DNA from: Liolophura sinensis
Taxonomy: Eukaryota; Mollusca; Polyplacophora; Chitonida; Chitonidae
Assembly (NCBI RefSeq): GCF_032854445.1
Contig: NC_088300.1
Span: 38,532,458-38,596,457 of the forward strand
Direction of reading: 5' to 3'
Length of the DNA stretch: 64,000 bases
Of the stretch, positions 24,101 through 39,100 are shown piece by piece. The notes under the pieces are model-generated. The model was not told where the DNA came from. It saw only the letters and a program-made list of their open reading frames with translations, and searched no databases. Numbering within the stretch: the first letter of the stretch is position 1; each line of letters opens with the position of its first letter. Position numbers and translations under genes: made by a program.

Positions 24101-27100
24101 TACATCTCCCATAAACCTTTCACTCTCTGGTCACTTGCTAAACAAACACATAGCCCATTACATAAACAACAAGTCTTTCAACCTTTATGAGAAGTCTCAC
24201 ACATTGTTGCTGATTTGGACATATAGTAATTCTTCTTTTGATCAATTTGTCCTTAGAATTCATTTTAATACAAATTGCATGTTCAGTTGTTTGCACCTGA
24301 GTCTATTAACAAACTTTTATAAAATTTGTCCAAAAAGCGAAATGACATAGCTACGTGTAGCAATAATCAAATTACTTTACACAATTAAAATTTTGTTCCA
24401 GCAATTCAAAGGGATTCCACGCAGATCGGGTAAAAAAAAAAAAAAAACGAAAACAACAAATTTAAGTGTTAAGTTAGACTTTCACACCATTCATAACCCA
24501 TTGTGAAGTCTGCTGCTAGTTATAGCTATGTCAGCCTGGAAAGATGTTCAGAGAGAAGAAATGGTGGACAGCTTATGTAAAATGTTCAACAATGTCTTAA
24601 ACCAATGTTGATGATCCAGCAATCTAAAATGTCCTTTAAATCTCCAGATCATAAGTTATCCCCAAAATCTGATTGGTGTTTAATGCTGCACAATATGACA
24701 GTGGTCACATAAATGGGTGGCAGAGACAATAAAAATTAAATAGCAGATAATGATTCAAATGTTTCTGGTTTTATTTCCTCCACTTTCTAAAATTATATGT
24801 ATTTTCAAACAAACATTTATTTTTCATTTGTTCTTTGCACTTCTGTTCTGGCTGGGCTACCAATAATGTTTACTACTGTTCCAGAAAAGAATTTTTTTCA
24901 ATGAAATCTACACTGTATTAAAAAAAACATTAACTCAATATAGGACAGAGAATATATTACCTGTGTGAGATAGTGTGAAACCCTGTGCAAATTTAAATCC
25001 CTGAGAAATGAATGACAATGGCTTAATTAGACTTTGAGCAGAGAGATTAGTTCTCTTTTAAGACGTACTGTATCAATCCGCCATCCCTGGAAATATCAAC
25101 TCAAAAGAAATTCATTTTATACAAAGGATCAAAGAGATCAAGATCTAGTGCAGTTGGCCTTTTTTTCCACTATTTTCACTATGCATAGGAGTGCCTCTAA
25201 GCTGAAGCCTTTACCATGGTTTTAAGACACAGGAGTGAGCCTTAGCGATCAGCTCTGAGTTACCTGTCAATCTACACTAATCTGTCTTTGTTTGATCTAA
25301 GGCCAATCTTTAATCAAGGTGAGTCATGTGAACAGTCACATAGACGCTGATTTAATTCCACTTCACCAGTAAATCTCCTCATGCAAAGTGGCCAGGTAGG
25401 GGCACGCACTATTGAGCAAACCAAGGGACTGTCACTCAGCATTTACTATCCCCATCAGCTGTCAAAACACACTTCAGATTACCTGACACTTGCTTATTGT
25501 AGCGCAGAGGCTGAGGAAAAGGGTTACTGTGACAGGTAGAGACAGACAGGGGTGGGGTGGTCAGGAGATCAGAGGTGACAGAGGCATCCGACAATGTTTT
25601 CCTTCCTCAGGTGGGTGCGATTAATACCATGCCAGCGTTCATCTTGTCAGGTTAAATAGCCTGTCCATAATGTAATATCAACTTTCAGTCATCTATCATT
25701 CAGCTTAGAATTAAACATGATGCATTAAAAGCAGAACACTCCTGCAAACTGAGAAAATTGTCTTGACATTTACCTTAATGTGGGCTCAGGCTTGCCATTT
25801 GGAGGGAAGCACTTAATCTGGAATTTCTGATTAACTGGAACAACCACTGGGAAGTTTGGACGAAGACGTGGCTCAAACGAGTTCCAGCCAAACTCTTCTA
25901 GACCTACAACAGGGCAGAAAAATGGCATATGTCAATATATGTCAGAAATGCTGAACTGTGAATCAATCATAAAAAACAATAGTTATAGATTTGTAAGAGT
26001 ATCTGTAAAAGTATACAGATGATGTATTGCCTGCTACTTCCATCATCTAGCTGGTCCATCCACCAAGGACAGATCATTAACCAGCCAAATGCATAGAGTA
26101 ATGTAAATGTACAGGTGCAGTCCCAAACTCACTTTCTGCTTTTCACCAAGTCCAATTATTTCTTTACCAGTTTTTTTGTTTCTTTTCCTTGAACCCTGGT
26201 GATTCCTGTAGTTGATGGTTCACACTGTACAGATTCCATGATGGTTTACAACTATGTACAATTCTGAAGTGTATGATACCCTGACTTTGATGTTATATTC
26301 CCTCAATAGGGAGACAGGTGAGCATATATCTACATTCCATGATTCATATTCTGTTAGCTGCAAATACAACATTTTGCAAATCGCCATCTTGGTGTCATCA
26401 TAACCATCATAGGTTTTCACTATATGATAGTTATCTCTGGCTTTCTTAACTCATATTGTTTCTGTTCCTGTCTGATATGTTATTTGGATCACCAAATTTC
26501 TGATCACCAAATTTCTGATTATATTAGATTCTAAACAGAGGCCATAAAACTTGCAATTTAACTGATCACCTTGACCTTTCCAAGTCATCACAAAACATGG
26601 ACTTGATGTATGCCTATTTCAAAAACACTACTTTAAATATTTTTAATGAAATACTTTCAACAAACAATAGCCATGGGTGTTTACTTCAGGGTTAGATTTT
26701 TGGATAAAAAAACTGTAATTCTCTGACATGCTTTAGCCAAAAATCATTTCTACAGATGCAGAAATTTGTTCTCATTCATTTCAGTGAATGGATATTAGAC
26801 TTCTTCAATCAACTGCCACCATTTGTCCAATTTTGTACATTCCTTTCTAAGCAAAAAGTCCAGGGATTTTCAAAATGTTTCATTTGATTTTCTCTGAACT
26901 GTGGCCATTTGCTGACTATAAATATATTGACAGTTTTAGGATGGTCATGTTTAATCATAAGGAATGGAGTAAGTGTCAGCAGGTGGTAGCTGATGGTTTA
27001 TCTGAAAGGCATCTGAGCTGGATACAGTCAGTGGCAAGGAGATTACAAAAATTAGTGCCAGTGTGTTTCCACATGATGGGAACATGGTCAACTGCCAAGA

Positions 27101-30100
27101 TCTCCACACTGTGGGTCTCAACCTTTAGTCCGCAGGAGGAATTAGGGTTACCTACACATATTCCTGCAATCTTAGGAGGGAAAACATTTGACTGTACAGT
27201 TTTGTTTGAAGTTTTCTCAAGATTTAGACAACCATCTGTCCAATTATTGGGTCTTGACAGGGGGAGTTGAAGGCACACTATCTACAGCCAACACCAATCT
27301 AGACAGTGCAGTTAGCCAAACTAATTTCCAGACTGCATCTCTAACACAAAATAAACAACTTTCAGTCAGAGGGCCTCTGGCCAGGGGATGGTGTTACCTA
27401 ACCAAATAAACCGTCAATCAAAACCTTAGCCCAGGAACACCCCCAAACCCAAACTTCCCTGACAAAGTACCCAGTTTCCTGCCCTTCATTAGATGCCTGT
27501 TATATCAGATTTGGCACACATCATTGAATTCTGTTGACTTTTCCCCTAAGCCAATTTTCTTCCCGCACTGGCTAAGGCTGTCTCCATCAGTATTCATAGG
27601 ATCCAGAACTGAACAAATCTGCTCACAATTTCACCAATTATCTGCCAACATTTTGTTGCATTTTACACAACCGCACAGGCAAAATTGAATATCCTGTGCC
27701 AAGAATAGACTAATAATTCCGTCTCTTTTTTTCTATCTCTTTTAACTTCATTTCAATTCCAACATTTAACTAATGCAATTTCTCCACTAAACTTGGTTGA
27801 CAAGAAAATCGATCCAAAGATTTGCAGGAAATGTTCTCCTTGGAATTTATTTGTAAAAGATTGTACTGCAAAAAATTTCTTGAAAAGAATTAAACACACC
27901 AGTCATCTATGAACAGTCTACAAAACAAGAGAAACTTTAACCATTAAACATGATGATGTACATCACATATATATCATTTCTGAAATGCCAATGATAGAAA
28001 ATAATGTGAGATGCAGTTGTCCAATCTCTATACCAGTTACTCTTACATGACTACCACATAATGTTAGGCACAGAATGCATTAGTACCAAGAGGAAATGAA
28101 AGAAATCTGGATATAATTAGTTCTAGTGGGAAAAAACCTCTCCATGCAATACTGTATCAAAAACTCTCCTTTTTGCAACATCTGAGCTTTTTTTTTCTTT
28201 CACCATAGTTTCTAGAGTCCTTTTTTCTCGTTTTCTCATTACACAAAGAACAAAGTTCGGGAAGCTGTGACTGTAGACTTTGATGTAAGACTTTATCAAA
28301 GGACAGCCTCATCCTGCTTTCTCCTCGAGGTGGCTGAAACTGGGAGACCTCGTAAGTACTCGCCACCAAACACTGCTACAGATCAACCGATCCTCAAGCC
28401 TATGGTCAAGTTAACAGCATTAAGCCTTCATGTTTTTCCTTTTTTTAAAAAAAAGCAGTTCCAAGGAGTTTCAATCTGTCTGAGAAAACTTCTTGAGGAC
28501 ACAATGGCACAGAATCTAAACCAGACGGAAGGAATTGCCATGTTCAAAGGGAACAAAGGCAGAGTGTTCAAAGCTGAAGATGGCATCAAGACAGGCTTCA
28601 GAAACTGTATCCATGACAGATAAATGGCCCCTCGGATCTCCCAGATTCTACTTTAATAGTTTACCGAAGGAGATGGTAGAGTCATTAGAGATTCATCCTG
28701 GAATCATGAATCCCTCTGAATAAAGCCACATGGCCATTAAAACTTCTAAACAGTTTGTCCATTTTCCCATTATAGGTTCTCTTTTCAGGGGAGCCATGTT
28801 GGAATTTTACTGTTTGTTTGTGCCATCAAGCTGCCAAACCCCTGGGTTCTGGATCATTCAGAAGAACCCCCAGACTGCTTACTGAATTCCAAATGTTGTT
28901 TTTTTTCTCAACAGTGTATATCCCCATAATTTGTCTGTTAAATGATGGTGCGGCCTTTACCTCAGAGGAGAACACCACTAAAATGGCAGCTATTTTGAGC
29001 ATATGATTACACCTTTGTGGGGAATGAGGTTCAGCGGGGAGAGAAAAAAAAAAAGAGCGGAGTACTAATGTAATGTGATGACGGTGAGGACTAGGGCTTG
29101 GTAACTCAGCCATGTGGCTCATAGGCAAGGGGAATTACACAGGAATATCATCTGAGAGCTAAGGGAAGACCAGATCTCTTAAAGCAGGTAATAACAAGAC
29201 ATGTGACAGTTATGTAATGCTTATATCCAGTAACCCAGACACCATTCCACCTGAATGGTGTCTATCACAAACCAGCCATTAACCAATAAATATATAGTAA
29301 CTAACTTGCAAAGATTATACACAAAGATGTTGCAGAGATAGTATAAATACATTTTTACACACGCACATATGTATATATACAAAAAAAAAATGAATAAAAT
29401 ATAAAAACTCAGATCTTAGGAACTTGTAATATAAAAAGTTTTCATGTAGCCTGGATACCAGAGCTGTCACTTTTTGCGAGTATAATCTAGGAAATGGGTA
29501 AAATTAGTTGCATAGTTTTTCCTCTCAGCGAAGAACCTAATTAGTAGTTTATTCCTATTTTTCTGATACTTGATCACATTTTAAGCACCAGCTAGAATGT
29601 GAAAAAGTAATAAATTTACAAAAGACAAAAATAAAGTTTACCTTCTTCACAAAAATTGTGTTAGTATTATAATATAAAATAAATGTAAAAGCAGACTTGG
29701 GCTGTAATCTATCTTTGTATATTATGGGACTTAGGCTGTAATCTACCTTTGTATATTTTGGGAATAGTATTTATTGGAAAGAATATTGAGGGGTAAAATA
29801 TTATTTGACTATTCGTCCATGATACGAAAGGCGAACAAATTAAATATGCTGTACTGAAATCAGCCTGCGAATCTGTTCATGCAATATTTATTACATCGGG
29901 GCTTTGGTTCTAACACAGATATGATGTCAGTAATTAACCTGTCCAATGTTATAAACATCACAGGAATCGTTCATTGGAGCGGAACAATGCACTTGTTACA
30001 TCACAGTCTCCAATGATGGATCACCCAGATCCAAAGAGAGAACAGTGATCTTGCTGGTCTAAGGCAATCATGAGCCTGATCCTGCAGAGATAAGGCTTAA

Positions 30101-33100
30101 TATCAAATGTCAAGGAATCTTCTCCATTGCGAAATTATCTCCAAAACTGCAAGCGTCTGGAAAGGCTAAGGCAAAGGCTGTGGCATAAAACTGGCTGGAG
30201 ATGTTCAATGTTTAATGAAGAACACACCAGATTCCATTTGTTTTATTCTTGCTGGCTTGTCTCGTGGACATTACAGCAACCCTGGGAAGCATAAAGAACA
30301 GCATGAGCCCTAGACACTGCTGGTACATTATGAGATATATTTAGGTGGGGGGGGGGGGGGGGCTTATCTGTTGAACTGTATTAACTCATGGATAATGGGT
30401 TCATGCGGGCCATTCTGACATCACCAGAATCTCTTTTATTGCTTTCTTGTCACCAGTCACAAGGTCAACTTAAAAATCCTCGCCATATCCGAATATTATG
30501 TGTTGTGGGTTTTTATGCTGGCAGATGTATATGGTATTCATCATATGTGTGCAGTTTGGCAGTAAGGGTCTTCTTTATAAGTTCACAGGGGGGCCATCTC
30601 TCATGCCCAATATTAAGGTGCTTATCCAACCTCTACTCAAGGGAATACCCTATATATCATACTCGAGTGCTTCACATGCTGTGTGAGGGAGAAATGTTTG
30701 CAGTGGCCTGGCTGCCTTGAGGTGAGGAAACTACCTGGCATTTCAACTGCTATAGAGATTTACGAGACAAGGTAATATGGAAGTTCGGCAGACATGCTGA
30801 ATGGAATCAAACCTCTCAGCTGGACATCATCAGAACTGGCCATCAAACACTTTCTGCTAAACTAACCTGTTGACCAGGTGTCAGCCAAAGATAACAGTTT
30901 TTCACCACCCAAAGGGTTAGTGCTGGGGGAACTCTGTTCATTTGCCCCTTGATCTATTGCCCAACTGGGTGCTGCATGATTCTCCAGTCCCACATGCCCA
31001 TTTCCTTGGTTCCCCACATGCTGGGATGATACCCCCCTGTCTGACCATTCAAATATGGTCCCTACGCCAATTAACAGCTAATTAGCATAAGCCACTTGAC
31101 AGTGCGCTTTTCTTCTTTCGCTTGACTGGAATCACATTGGCATTCAACTATATACGAAAAAAATTGCATTTCAACCATTACCGGTAACTGTTTATAATTT
31201 GGTGCATCAAACCTTGGTCAAACATAGCAAAGCAAATGTTCACAGGTCATTTGCTCATGAAGTAAGCAATGCACCACCACAGTGGAAAACTTCTCTGTAT
31301 GTACCAATGACATGATATAACGGTTGTGTCAGAGTTGACCATATCTGTCATTCAATAAAAAACTTGTATCTATTGCACTTTGACTGCCTGTGCCAGTAGA
31401 TGTATAAAGAACCGATCCCACGGGACCCACGGGTATATAATATATACGCATATCTCTTCAGCCAAAATGTAAGAAATATCTCATGTGCTCCTAGGTGAAG
31501 TACTTCCTAATTATGAAAGTACCCAATCTTCCAGTTTAAAATACATCTGGCAAGCCATATATAGGCCTACTAACACACTTTGAAAACACATAACATAAAT
31601 GATGGTAAAATTTTTATATAATTCTGGCAAACCATTTTTGAGTGTTAAAGACATGTTCTGGTCATGGCAATATTTTACAGTACACCCATATTCCTTTAAT
31701 CATGAACACCTTTCAGTTTGAATAACTGTTTTTCAGTTATGCATTTTCAGATCCATACAGATCTAGAATCAGTACTAGCTATAAAACAGAGAGTGGAAAC
31801 AAAATCTTAAAAATTATGTGGAACTGATATCCCCCGGCGATATATGATCAGACTTTACAGAAAAAACTGCAGTCAATGGTATTTGTGTCAGGGGAGCATC
31901 TAATCTATCATGTAAATAATTCAAAGCTTTCCATAGCAAGAGTGGAGGGTAAATCTTTTGAAATCTCCACGAGGAAATATGGTGGACATAAAAAACCTTC
32001 AGCAAAAAACTGAATAAAAAACTAAAGCAAAATAATGAAATGAGTCTGCAGGCAGCAATAGGTGTCAGACGGCATAACGCATTCATAAAACATGAAAGCA
32101 TGTAATCTGCCTTCAGTCTGCTTGGTGCATGGACTTTTTTTAGATTGGACAAGTCTGCCATATAGCAGAGCAAGGCACTTAATCTGATTGTTCGACTGGC
32201 AGGGGGTAGTGACTTAAGCCGACTCAAGAAAATTTGTTTATTTCCTTCTGGCAAACATTGAGCCACATTTACTGATGACTTTAAACAGTCTTTTGATTAG
32301 TTGACTTGAAAAACCATACAATTTCAATTGTTGATTTTTCATAAAGCAAAGCAGCATGACTTCTTTGGCACAAAACAATTCCCAAAATAGAAGTGAAAGC
32401 AAATGGAGATTGAAGGCTGCAGCCCTTTGCATGAGGAAAGCAGTCAAAAGTGTAAATACATGTATAATGGAAACTCACTAGCTAATCCCAGGTCGACGGA
32501 GAAGGCCTGGTTGTTGTCTCGGCCGGCCCTGCTCAATCCTTCACACCTATAGCTGCCCTCATCTGCAGGACGCACCTTCGGGAAGAATATTGATCCATTG
32601 CTGTAAATTATATGTCTGAAATTCAAGAAAAGCACATATTTTATCAGAGAACAAATAAAAACCTATATTTCAATAATGCACCCCACTATGAAAAAGAAGA
32701 AAAACACAACACCACCTCCAACAACAAGAACAACAACATCATCTTCCAATAGAAGTACTCGCCACTGCTTTAATTGCTTTAGCTATTTACATTGTAGATA
32801 TCAAGTGAAATGAACATTTCTGCCAAAAATTATACCAAAATGATAATATATGCTACATATGTATTTGAAAATGAAGTGGGAAATTATTAGAATCTATATG
32901 ACAGAGGCTAATTACTGGGTTAAAAGTGTTAGAGGTCAACAAAAACATATAGAGGTTTCCTCAAATTCTGTTACATGACCATGATGCAGCTGACACAATT
33001 TTAGATTGATCTTCATGTAAGATGGCACGGAAAAATAACAAACCTTGTGTTGTTGGTGAGTTTTTCATAATTTGAGTACCAGTCAACACGTGTAGCATCC

Positions 33101-36100
33101 GAGAATGGACAATCTAACATGGCGGATCCCCCTCGTTGTACAAGAAGTTCTTGAGTAAAGTTTGTCTCTTTGAGATGAGGTGTCCCTGAAGCTATTAAAG
33201 AAAAGAAAAACAGCATTAAAGCATATGAAGTAATAATTAAAAACACAACATATGATGATGAACCCATTTGTGCCATCTTAATAAATATGACAATATCTCA
33301 GCGAACACATAATGAAAATGACAGATAATTAATATGTACAAAAGAAAAAATTAGCATTTTTCATGACACCTGACTTACACTGGGTCATAAATTAGCCGAT
33401 ACGGTCTTTGATAAAGTCTTATTATGATTGATTAGCTGAAATAATTAGATAACGATGCTTTTCATTTAGAGGTGAGAAAAGTTTCTTTGAAGTTGGCCTA
33501 CGGGGTGACGCATGAGGTAATGAGGGGAGGGGCCATTGTCTCACCCGTCACGATCTACATAACCCTATATGCACAGGTTAATTACAGGAGTCTATCTTAA
33601 GGCTGATCTCAGTTTTCGTGCGTAATACAGTAGTATGGTCATGTCGCAATACATCATCACATAAACATCTGAACTTAAAGATTATGCTAGAAACGCAACC
33701 AAACACAGGTGTATTAAATTTAAGGCATAACCATAAGTAATACGACTGGGTAGCAGGTGCCCCTTCAGAATCACAGAATAATGCCAGATGATTCCTGCTG
33801 TACTCGATCCAACTTTAGCTCATGCAAGCAGCTTTCCTTAAACCTCACAATTGTTTATGTGGGTTTTACTGTTTTATTTCAATTTTTATATAACCTGTTT
33901 GGCTTTAATAATAGTTTTCTCCGTCTCCCAAATGTTCTCATAACTCTGATAGACAATGTAACTTTCATGCTTGGAAAAGTAAGTCTGAAAAAGGCTCATT
34001 TCTAAACTTGCAGATCCCTAGCACACCTGGTTTGCAGGCCACAATGTATAGCTCCTACTGTTGTAACACTGAAACATTCCATTCAGAATACTTTCCATTG
34101 ACAATGTCATGAACATTAAAACCGTTACTGTACATCTGAATTTCACTGTGAGTTTCTTCTCACACTCTGACATTTTTCAGTCAAAGTCAGTAAAGAAAAA
34201 AAAAAAAACAATTTCTAGCAAAAAACAGCTTTAAGTGGATATTTAACAAGAGATTTGTCACAACAGGATGTGGATGCCTTCACCCCAAGGTTAAACACTT
34301 AACGCCCGATCGGACTTGCACAGATGGCACTGCTGTTATTATTTACTGTTTTTTTTACACAATTGGGAGAAGCCTTTGTAGCCCACTGCTAGCTGTTTGT
34401 GTTTGGGCAAAGTGTGGTACCGCTCACACACTGACAGCAGCACCCTCCACAGTCAAGAAGTCCGTGCCCACTCACAGCAGCTTAAGCCCATCTCAGAACC
34501 CTCTACTGGGCTTGTATACACACTAAATATGCTGCAAAAATACGGTAACAATTTTTCTGCACAAGTTTTTAACAATGAAAGTAGAAACCATGCCTTAGAA
34601 ACATCAGGTTACCATTTCGCATAGGAGCTACCATGGCAGTTAACCTTGTACACCTGACATAAGGCTCTAGAGAAAATTCTAAAAAGCTGCATATCATAAA
34701 CCAAGACAGATCAATATGCCTAATAGAAAAGCAGTATGTGTTTTTTCAGCAGGTAACAACTGACAAGGGATTGAACATAATGCTTGTGGAATTGTTTCCG
34801 TGTTTTATTTTTAGGGAGCTGTCAGAGAGTTAAATTATGAGCAGTCGCCCCACCCAGCCAGCCGTCATGGGCTGGCTGACAGAAGATTGCTCAGGTAAGT
34901 TAAAACAACTGGTGTGAGCTTAGGGAAGCTGCCCCAGACTTCCCTGCCCCCCAACAGGTGTGCCTGATTGATTATCCATAGGGTGCGGCAGAATTAAAAC
35001 AAACACTGTTACAGGAAAAGTTCTTAGAATTGACTTGTTGTGCATAGCATTGCTGTCAGCGACGCAGATGCCAAAATGAGCACAGAGACGCTTACCATAC
35101 AACTTAGCCCTCAACTGCTACCATGCCCAGACATCTCACATGCCAGACGGAACAAGGTCATTCATCTCCAGGTGAGCTTACACAGTTTCCCAGGTAACTC
35201 ATAATACAACACTAGATTCCACAACCTCACAATTGGCATCATTGAAATGCCATTACCTGTTGAAACTGTCACATTCTTACAAGCCTTGTGCCTCCATAAC
35301 CCCACCCCCAGAAATTCCAAGCACTGCAACCACATCAACTGTCTAACTTGCTCTGCAGAGATAGAGATGCCCTTACCATTTCACTTGTTGTGATGTTTTC
35401 TTTCACTACCATTGATCTGTTTTCCTCATATCATGGAGCAATTAAGCCTCTTTCAAGGGTGCTTTTGCCCCCATATTCTACTGACCCATTAAAAATCCAT
35501 GTGCTCTCAAAGACGATTTATTTCACCCAAAGCTTTCATCTTACCTGATTTAAGAGATGCACTTTGAAATATTCTCTTTGAAGGAATTTCTGAATCTTAA
35601 GCTTAAAATTTCAAACTGTCGAATCCGGTGTTATCACAAAATGGTTTACTGTCAGAGTGAGAGTCTGTAAAATGGGGGGAGTTCTATATGTCACCTGTGA
35701 TTTACAACAAACCTGTACAGGTAATGATGCACATATTCAAACTTTGGAGAAACACTGTGTAATTCTCAGACAGAAATACCCGAGTGCATAAAGATGATGA
35801 GAACAGCTACCAGGAATTTTGCTGTCTTCTAATTGTGTAAACTGGTTGAACAGGTGTCAAAGCACACAGTTTGTTACGTTCATTTTTCACTGTCTGCGAC
35901 TAAAAAATTCTCAGACACTGTGTATTATGATGGTTCCAGTTTATTACTCTGCGCTACTCTTTGTCATTTAACAGATCAACAATTGTTCCTGGACTAAGCA
36001 GAGCCTACATAAATAGCCCATTCTGGTTTAGAACTCAAACTGATAACTGAGCAAGGCTAATTTATTACACTCACCTGTCACCTTAAAAGCTTTACGTTGT

Positions 36101-39100
36101 TTCTTTTTTGTTAGATCACAAGCTAGTACTCTCCACCATTGACAATTTATACAGCAGACACTGTGCTTTGGATTTTTGGGATGGCATTTAGTTGATAATT
36201 GGGTCGCATGAGGTCAGAGTTGGAGAACATTTCACCCTAACTATTGCCCTTTGGCGAATATTACCCCTAAATCATAAACAAACTTTCACCACTTGGATTT
36301 GTCACACCAAATATCTCCAGTCACATCTAATATATGTGTCTATATATATAAGCAGTGCAGCCTGTATCTATTGCCCTGCCAACATCAGTCTGTCGCTCAC
36401 GGTGTTGAGAGATCTTAAACCTGGGCTATCTCTCTCAGTTCAGGCTGTGGGAAGAGCCCTTTCACAGTCTGTACTTCCTGACTTCCACGTTTTTTCCCCC
36501 GCTGGTCTTCAGATTTCTGGAGACGTCAAGACAATTACAGGACCAGAAGTTAACAGTTAGTGCATGTGACATACAGGAACTGTTAACATGTCTAAATTTC
36601 TAAACTCGACCTGTGTATGCCAGGCAGAAAATCTAACCGCAAAACTGTCTAGGAAGCGATCTTTTTTCTGCCACCTCACACTGGGCAAGCTGCGAGGGGA
36701 AAACAGTGCTAATTGAAATACTTCATGGGGAAACTGCCCCCTTCATTCTACCGTCCGCCCCTTCCATTCCTTTCCATCTCTTATCCTCAACATCATTCTA
36801 AACTTTACCGAATCCCAAAACAGTCACAACTTTGAATGCCTCTTCTGCTTCAGAAAGTCCACATGCTTATTTACTTGAACTATCATCCACTTCAGAGACC
36901 ACCAGAAGAATATTGTAAATTTTCGTTTCCAATCCAGAACATGCTTGTGTGAAGAGTGTCATTGCTGCCATTCTGACACAGCTAGGCTGAACATTTGGAG
37001 AATTCCCATGGGCCTTGATGGCTTCTTGGGAGAGCAGAACATGGCATAGGATGGGAGGGTGCCCATCCCTAACACTATCACGTTCAGCTCCCAAAAAATG
37101 GAGTGGCAAGTCTTATCTTATCAAGACGATCTTAAGTCATGATCTTAAGTCCCTGTAGATGCAAGAAGGCCAGCTGTAGACAGTGACTTGAGCTGACAGT
37201 CAAAGACACATCACCCTTTTTTCTTTAACCCACAAATATTTACTCACTGAAAATCGCACCTTAACTTCAGGAAAAAAATTTAATAAAACCTACTGTTAAG
37301 AACTTTAAGCAGCAAATTCATTTTATATCAGATCACACAGAGGAATTTATTGGGAAAATTGTTCAGATTATTGGACAGTATTCAACTGAGAACTTGGAAA
37401 CTGTTCAATACAAATGCTCCAGACAACTGGCTCTTGAATATAAATACAGCCATTAATTCTGAAATGGTGATCATTTTTTTTCAGATAGATCAAACCCTAC
37501 TTTTGCTTTTGTCTTGCCTTTTTTACAGTTGATGTTCGACTTGGCACTAGACAGTCTATATATACTAGTGAATAATCTAATGCAATGTAACATTTCTGTA
37601 TGCATGGGCTGAGCACCAACTTCAACCTGGCAACCTCTGTAACTTCAAAGTTTGCAAAACTGATTTGGATAGCCCTTGTCTTCTCACTATTCTTATGCCT
37701 CAGTACCCCCTCCCCCTCAACCTGACTGCAACCTACAGTGCAAATGTGGGTACACTCTTAGTGGGGCATCCTCATTAAGATACACCCCCCCCCCCCTAAA
37801 AAAAAACAAGCAGAGTGTTTGGGTGGGTTCTCTAATGAACACATGTTGGTCAGTGGCCAAAAGATGGGCAGCTAAGCCCCAAGACAAAACCTCAGAGCAA
37901 ATCCCAATGAAAGCACCTAGAAGTAGCACCTAGAAGTAGCACCTAGAAGTAGCACCTCGGCACCTTTACAATAACACATCAACTAGTAAACTTAGTATTA
38001 GGCCAGGTACCAGAAAAAAAAACAACAACAACAAAACAAAAACAACTCAGCATAATTATTTCAGTCAAGGGCGGTACAGAGCTCAAGATGAGGTAATTAC
38101 TACAATGTTGAAAGATTTAAAAGATCACCAGCTCTAGATCAAGTAGGGGTTTAGAGGATTTCAACAGATTTTAACCTGGTTTGTTTCAGTCCTGGTGGAA
38201 CAACTGCTTCATATATGGGCATGTGTGGCTAGCGCGCTAGCGCAGCGTAATGACTTAGAAGCCTCTCACCAAAGCAGTCACTGTAAGTTCAAATCCAGCT
38301 CCTGCTGGCTTCCCCTCCAGCCATAAGTGGGAAGGTCTTCCAGCAACCTGCAGATGGTTGTGGGTTTTCCTCGGTCTCTGCCCGGTTTCCTCCCGTGTTC
38401 GAATAAGTGAAATATTCTTGAGTATGGTGAGAAATATTCTTGAGTAAAAGGTAGGATGTCAACAATTTGACCAACAAAAATGGCTTGCTGCAGCTAACAA
38501 ATCCATTATGGTGCAATTAACGAAAATATTTTGTGGTTCTCCAAAAGTTTCGGCGTGTTTTACTGCAAACTTTGTTCCACAATCAATTTAACACAAGGTT
38601 TTTCAACACCTCTCCCCCTACGTATCTTAAATTTAACTGACTAATAAGAAAGGCAATCAAACAAATGGTCTGCTCACAGCTTTGAAGTTACTTCTGATAT
38701 TTCAAGTTTCAGTGAGTGATTACACTGCCACTTAGACGTAAATCAGGGCAAGTTTGAAGTAATCACTGGCTGTAGCAGAAAGAAATGTACCGTACTTGTG
38801 GTTCATACGGTTGTGGCTTTACCTCAACACAACTGCTGACTGGCTCGAACCACGTAAAAGTCATTACAGCTGGGTAGATACTGTCAGAGTGAGTGAGTGA
38901 GTGAGTGCTTGGGGTTTAATGGATATTGTCAGAGGGCTGTTGTAATGGACAGACGCATGGTAATGGTGATATGAGAGGCAGGGAGGGAGAAAGTGTATAA
39001 GAAAGTGTGTGACATGCACACAGTATACCTACAGACAAATCTGACCTCATTTGCATGAACAGTCAATTATTCTTATTTATTTACCTTTTGGACAGGTGTT

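Larger units (their letters stand above)
21368..25773 (-). other. PTK7: PTK7 intron inside Ig4, 4.4 kb
   Basis: Splits the Ig4 domain (phase 2). Contains the SINE at 21789-22053, a three-copy diverged repeat at 23441-23725, a G15 run at 23788-23802 and a minus-oriented SINE 3' scrap near 24669-24705 (GATTGGTGTTTAATGC). No other exon seen. Confidence 0.75.

Noticed and set aside
26875-27270. 131-codon plus-strand ORF in the Ig4-Ig3 intron
   Set aside because: No domain, no coding-like conservation pattern visible, overlapped by a minus-strand ORF of similar length; looks like chance.
28267-28623. 118-codon plus-strand ORF
   Set aside because: Composition follows the surrounding intron and there is no recognisable motif or splice context.
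37119-37150. Palindromic GATCTTAAGTCATGATCTTAAG
   Set aside because: Short and isolated; no flanking inverted ends or second copy recognised, so it does not support a mobile element or regulatory call.
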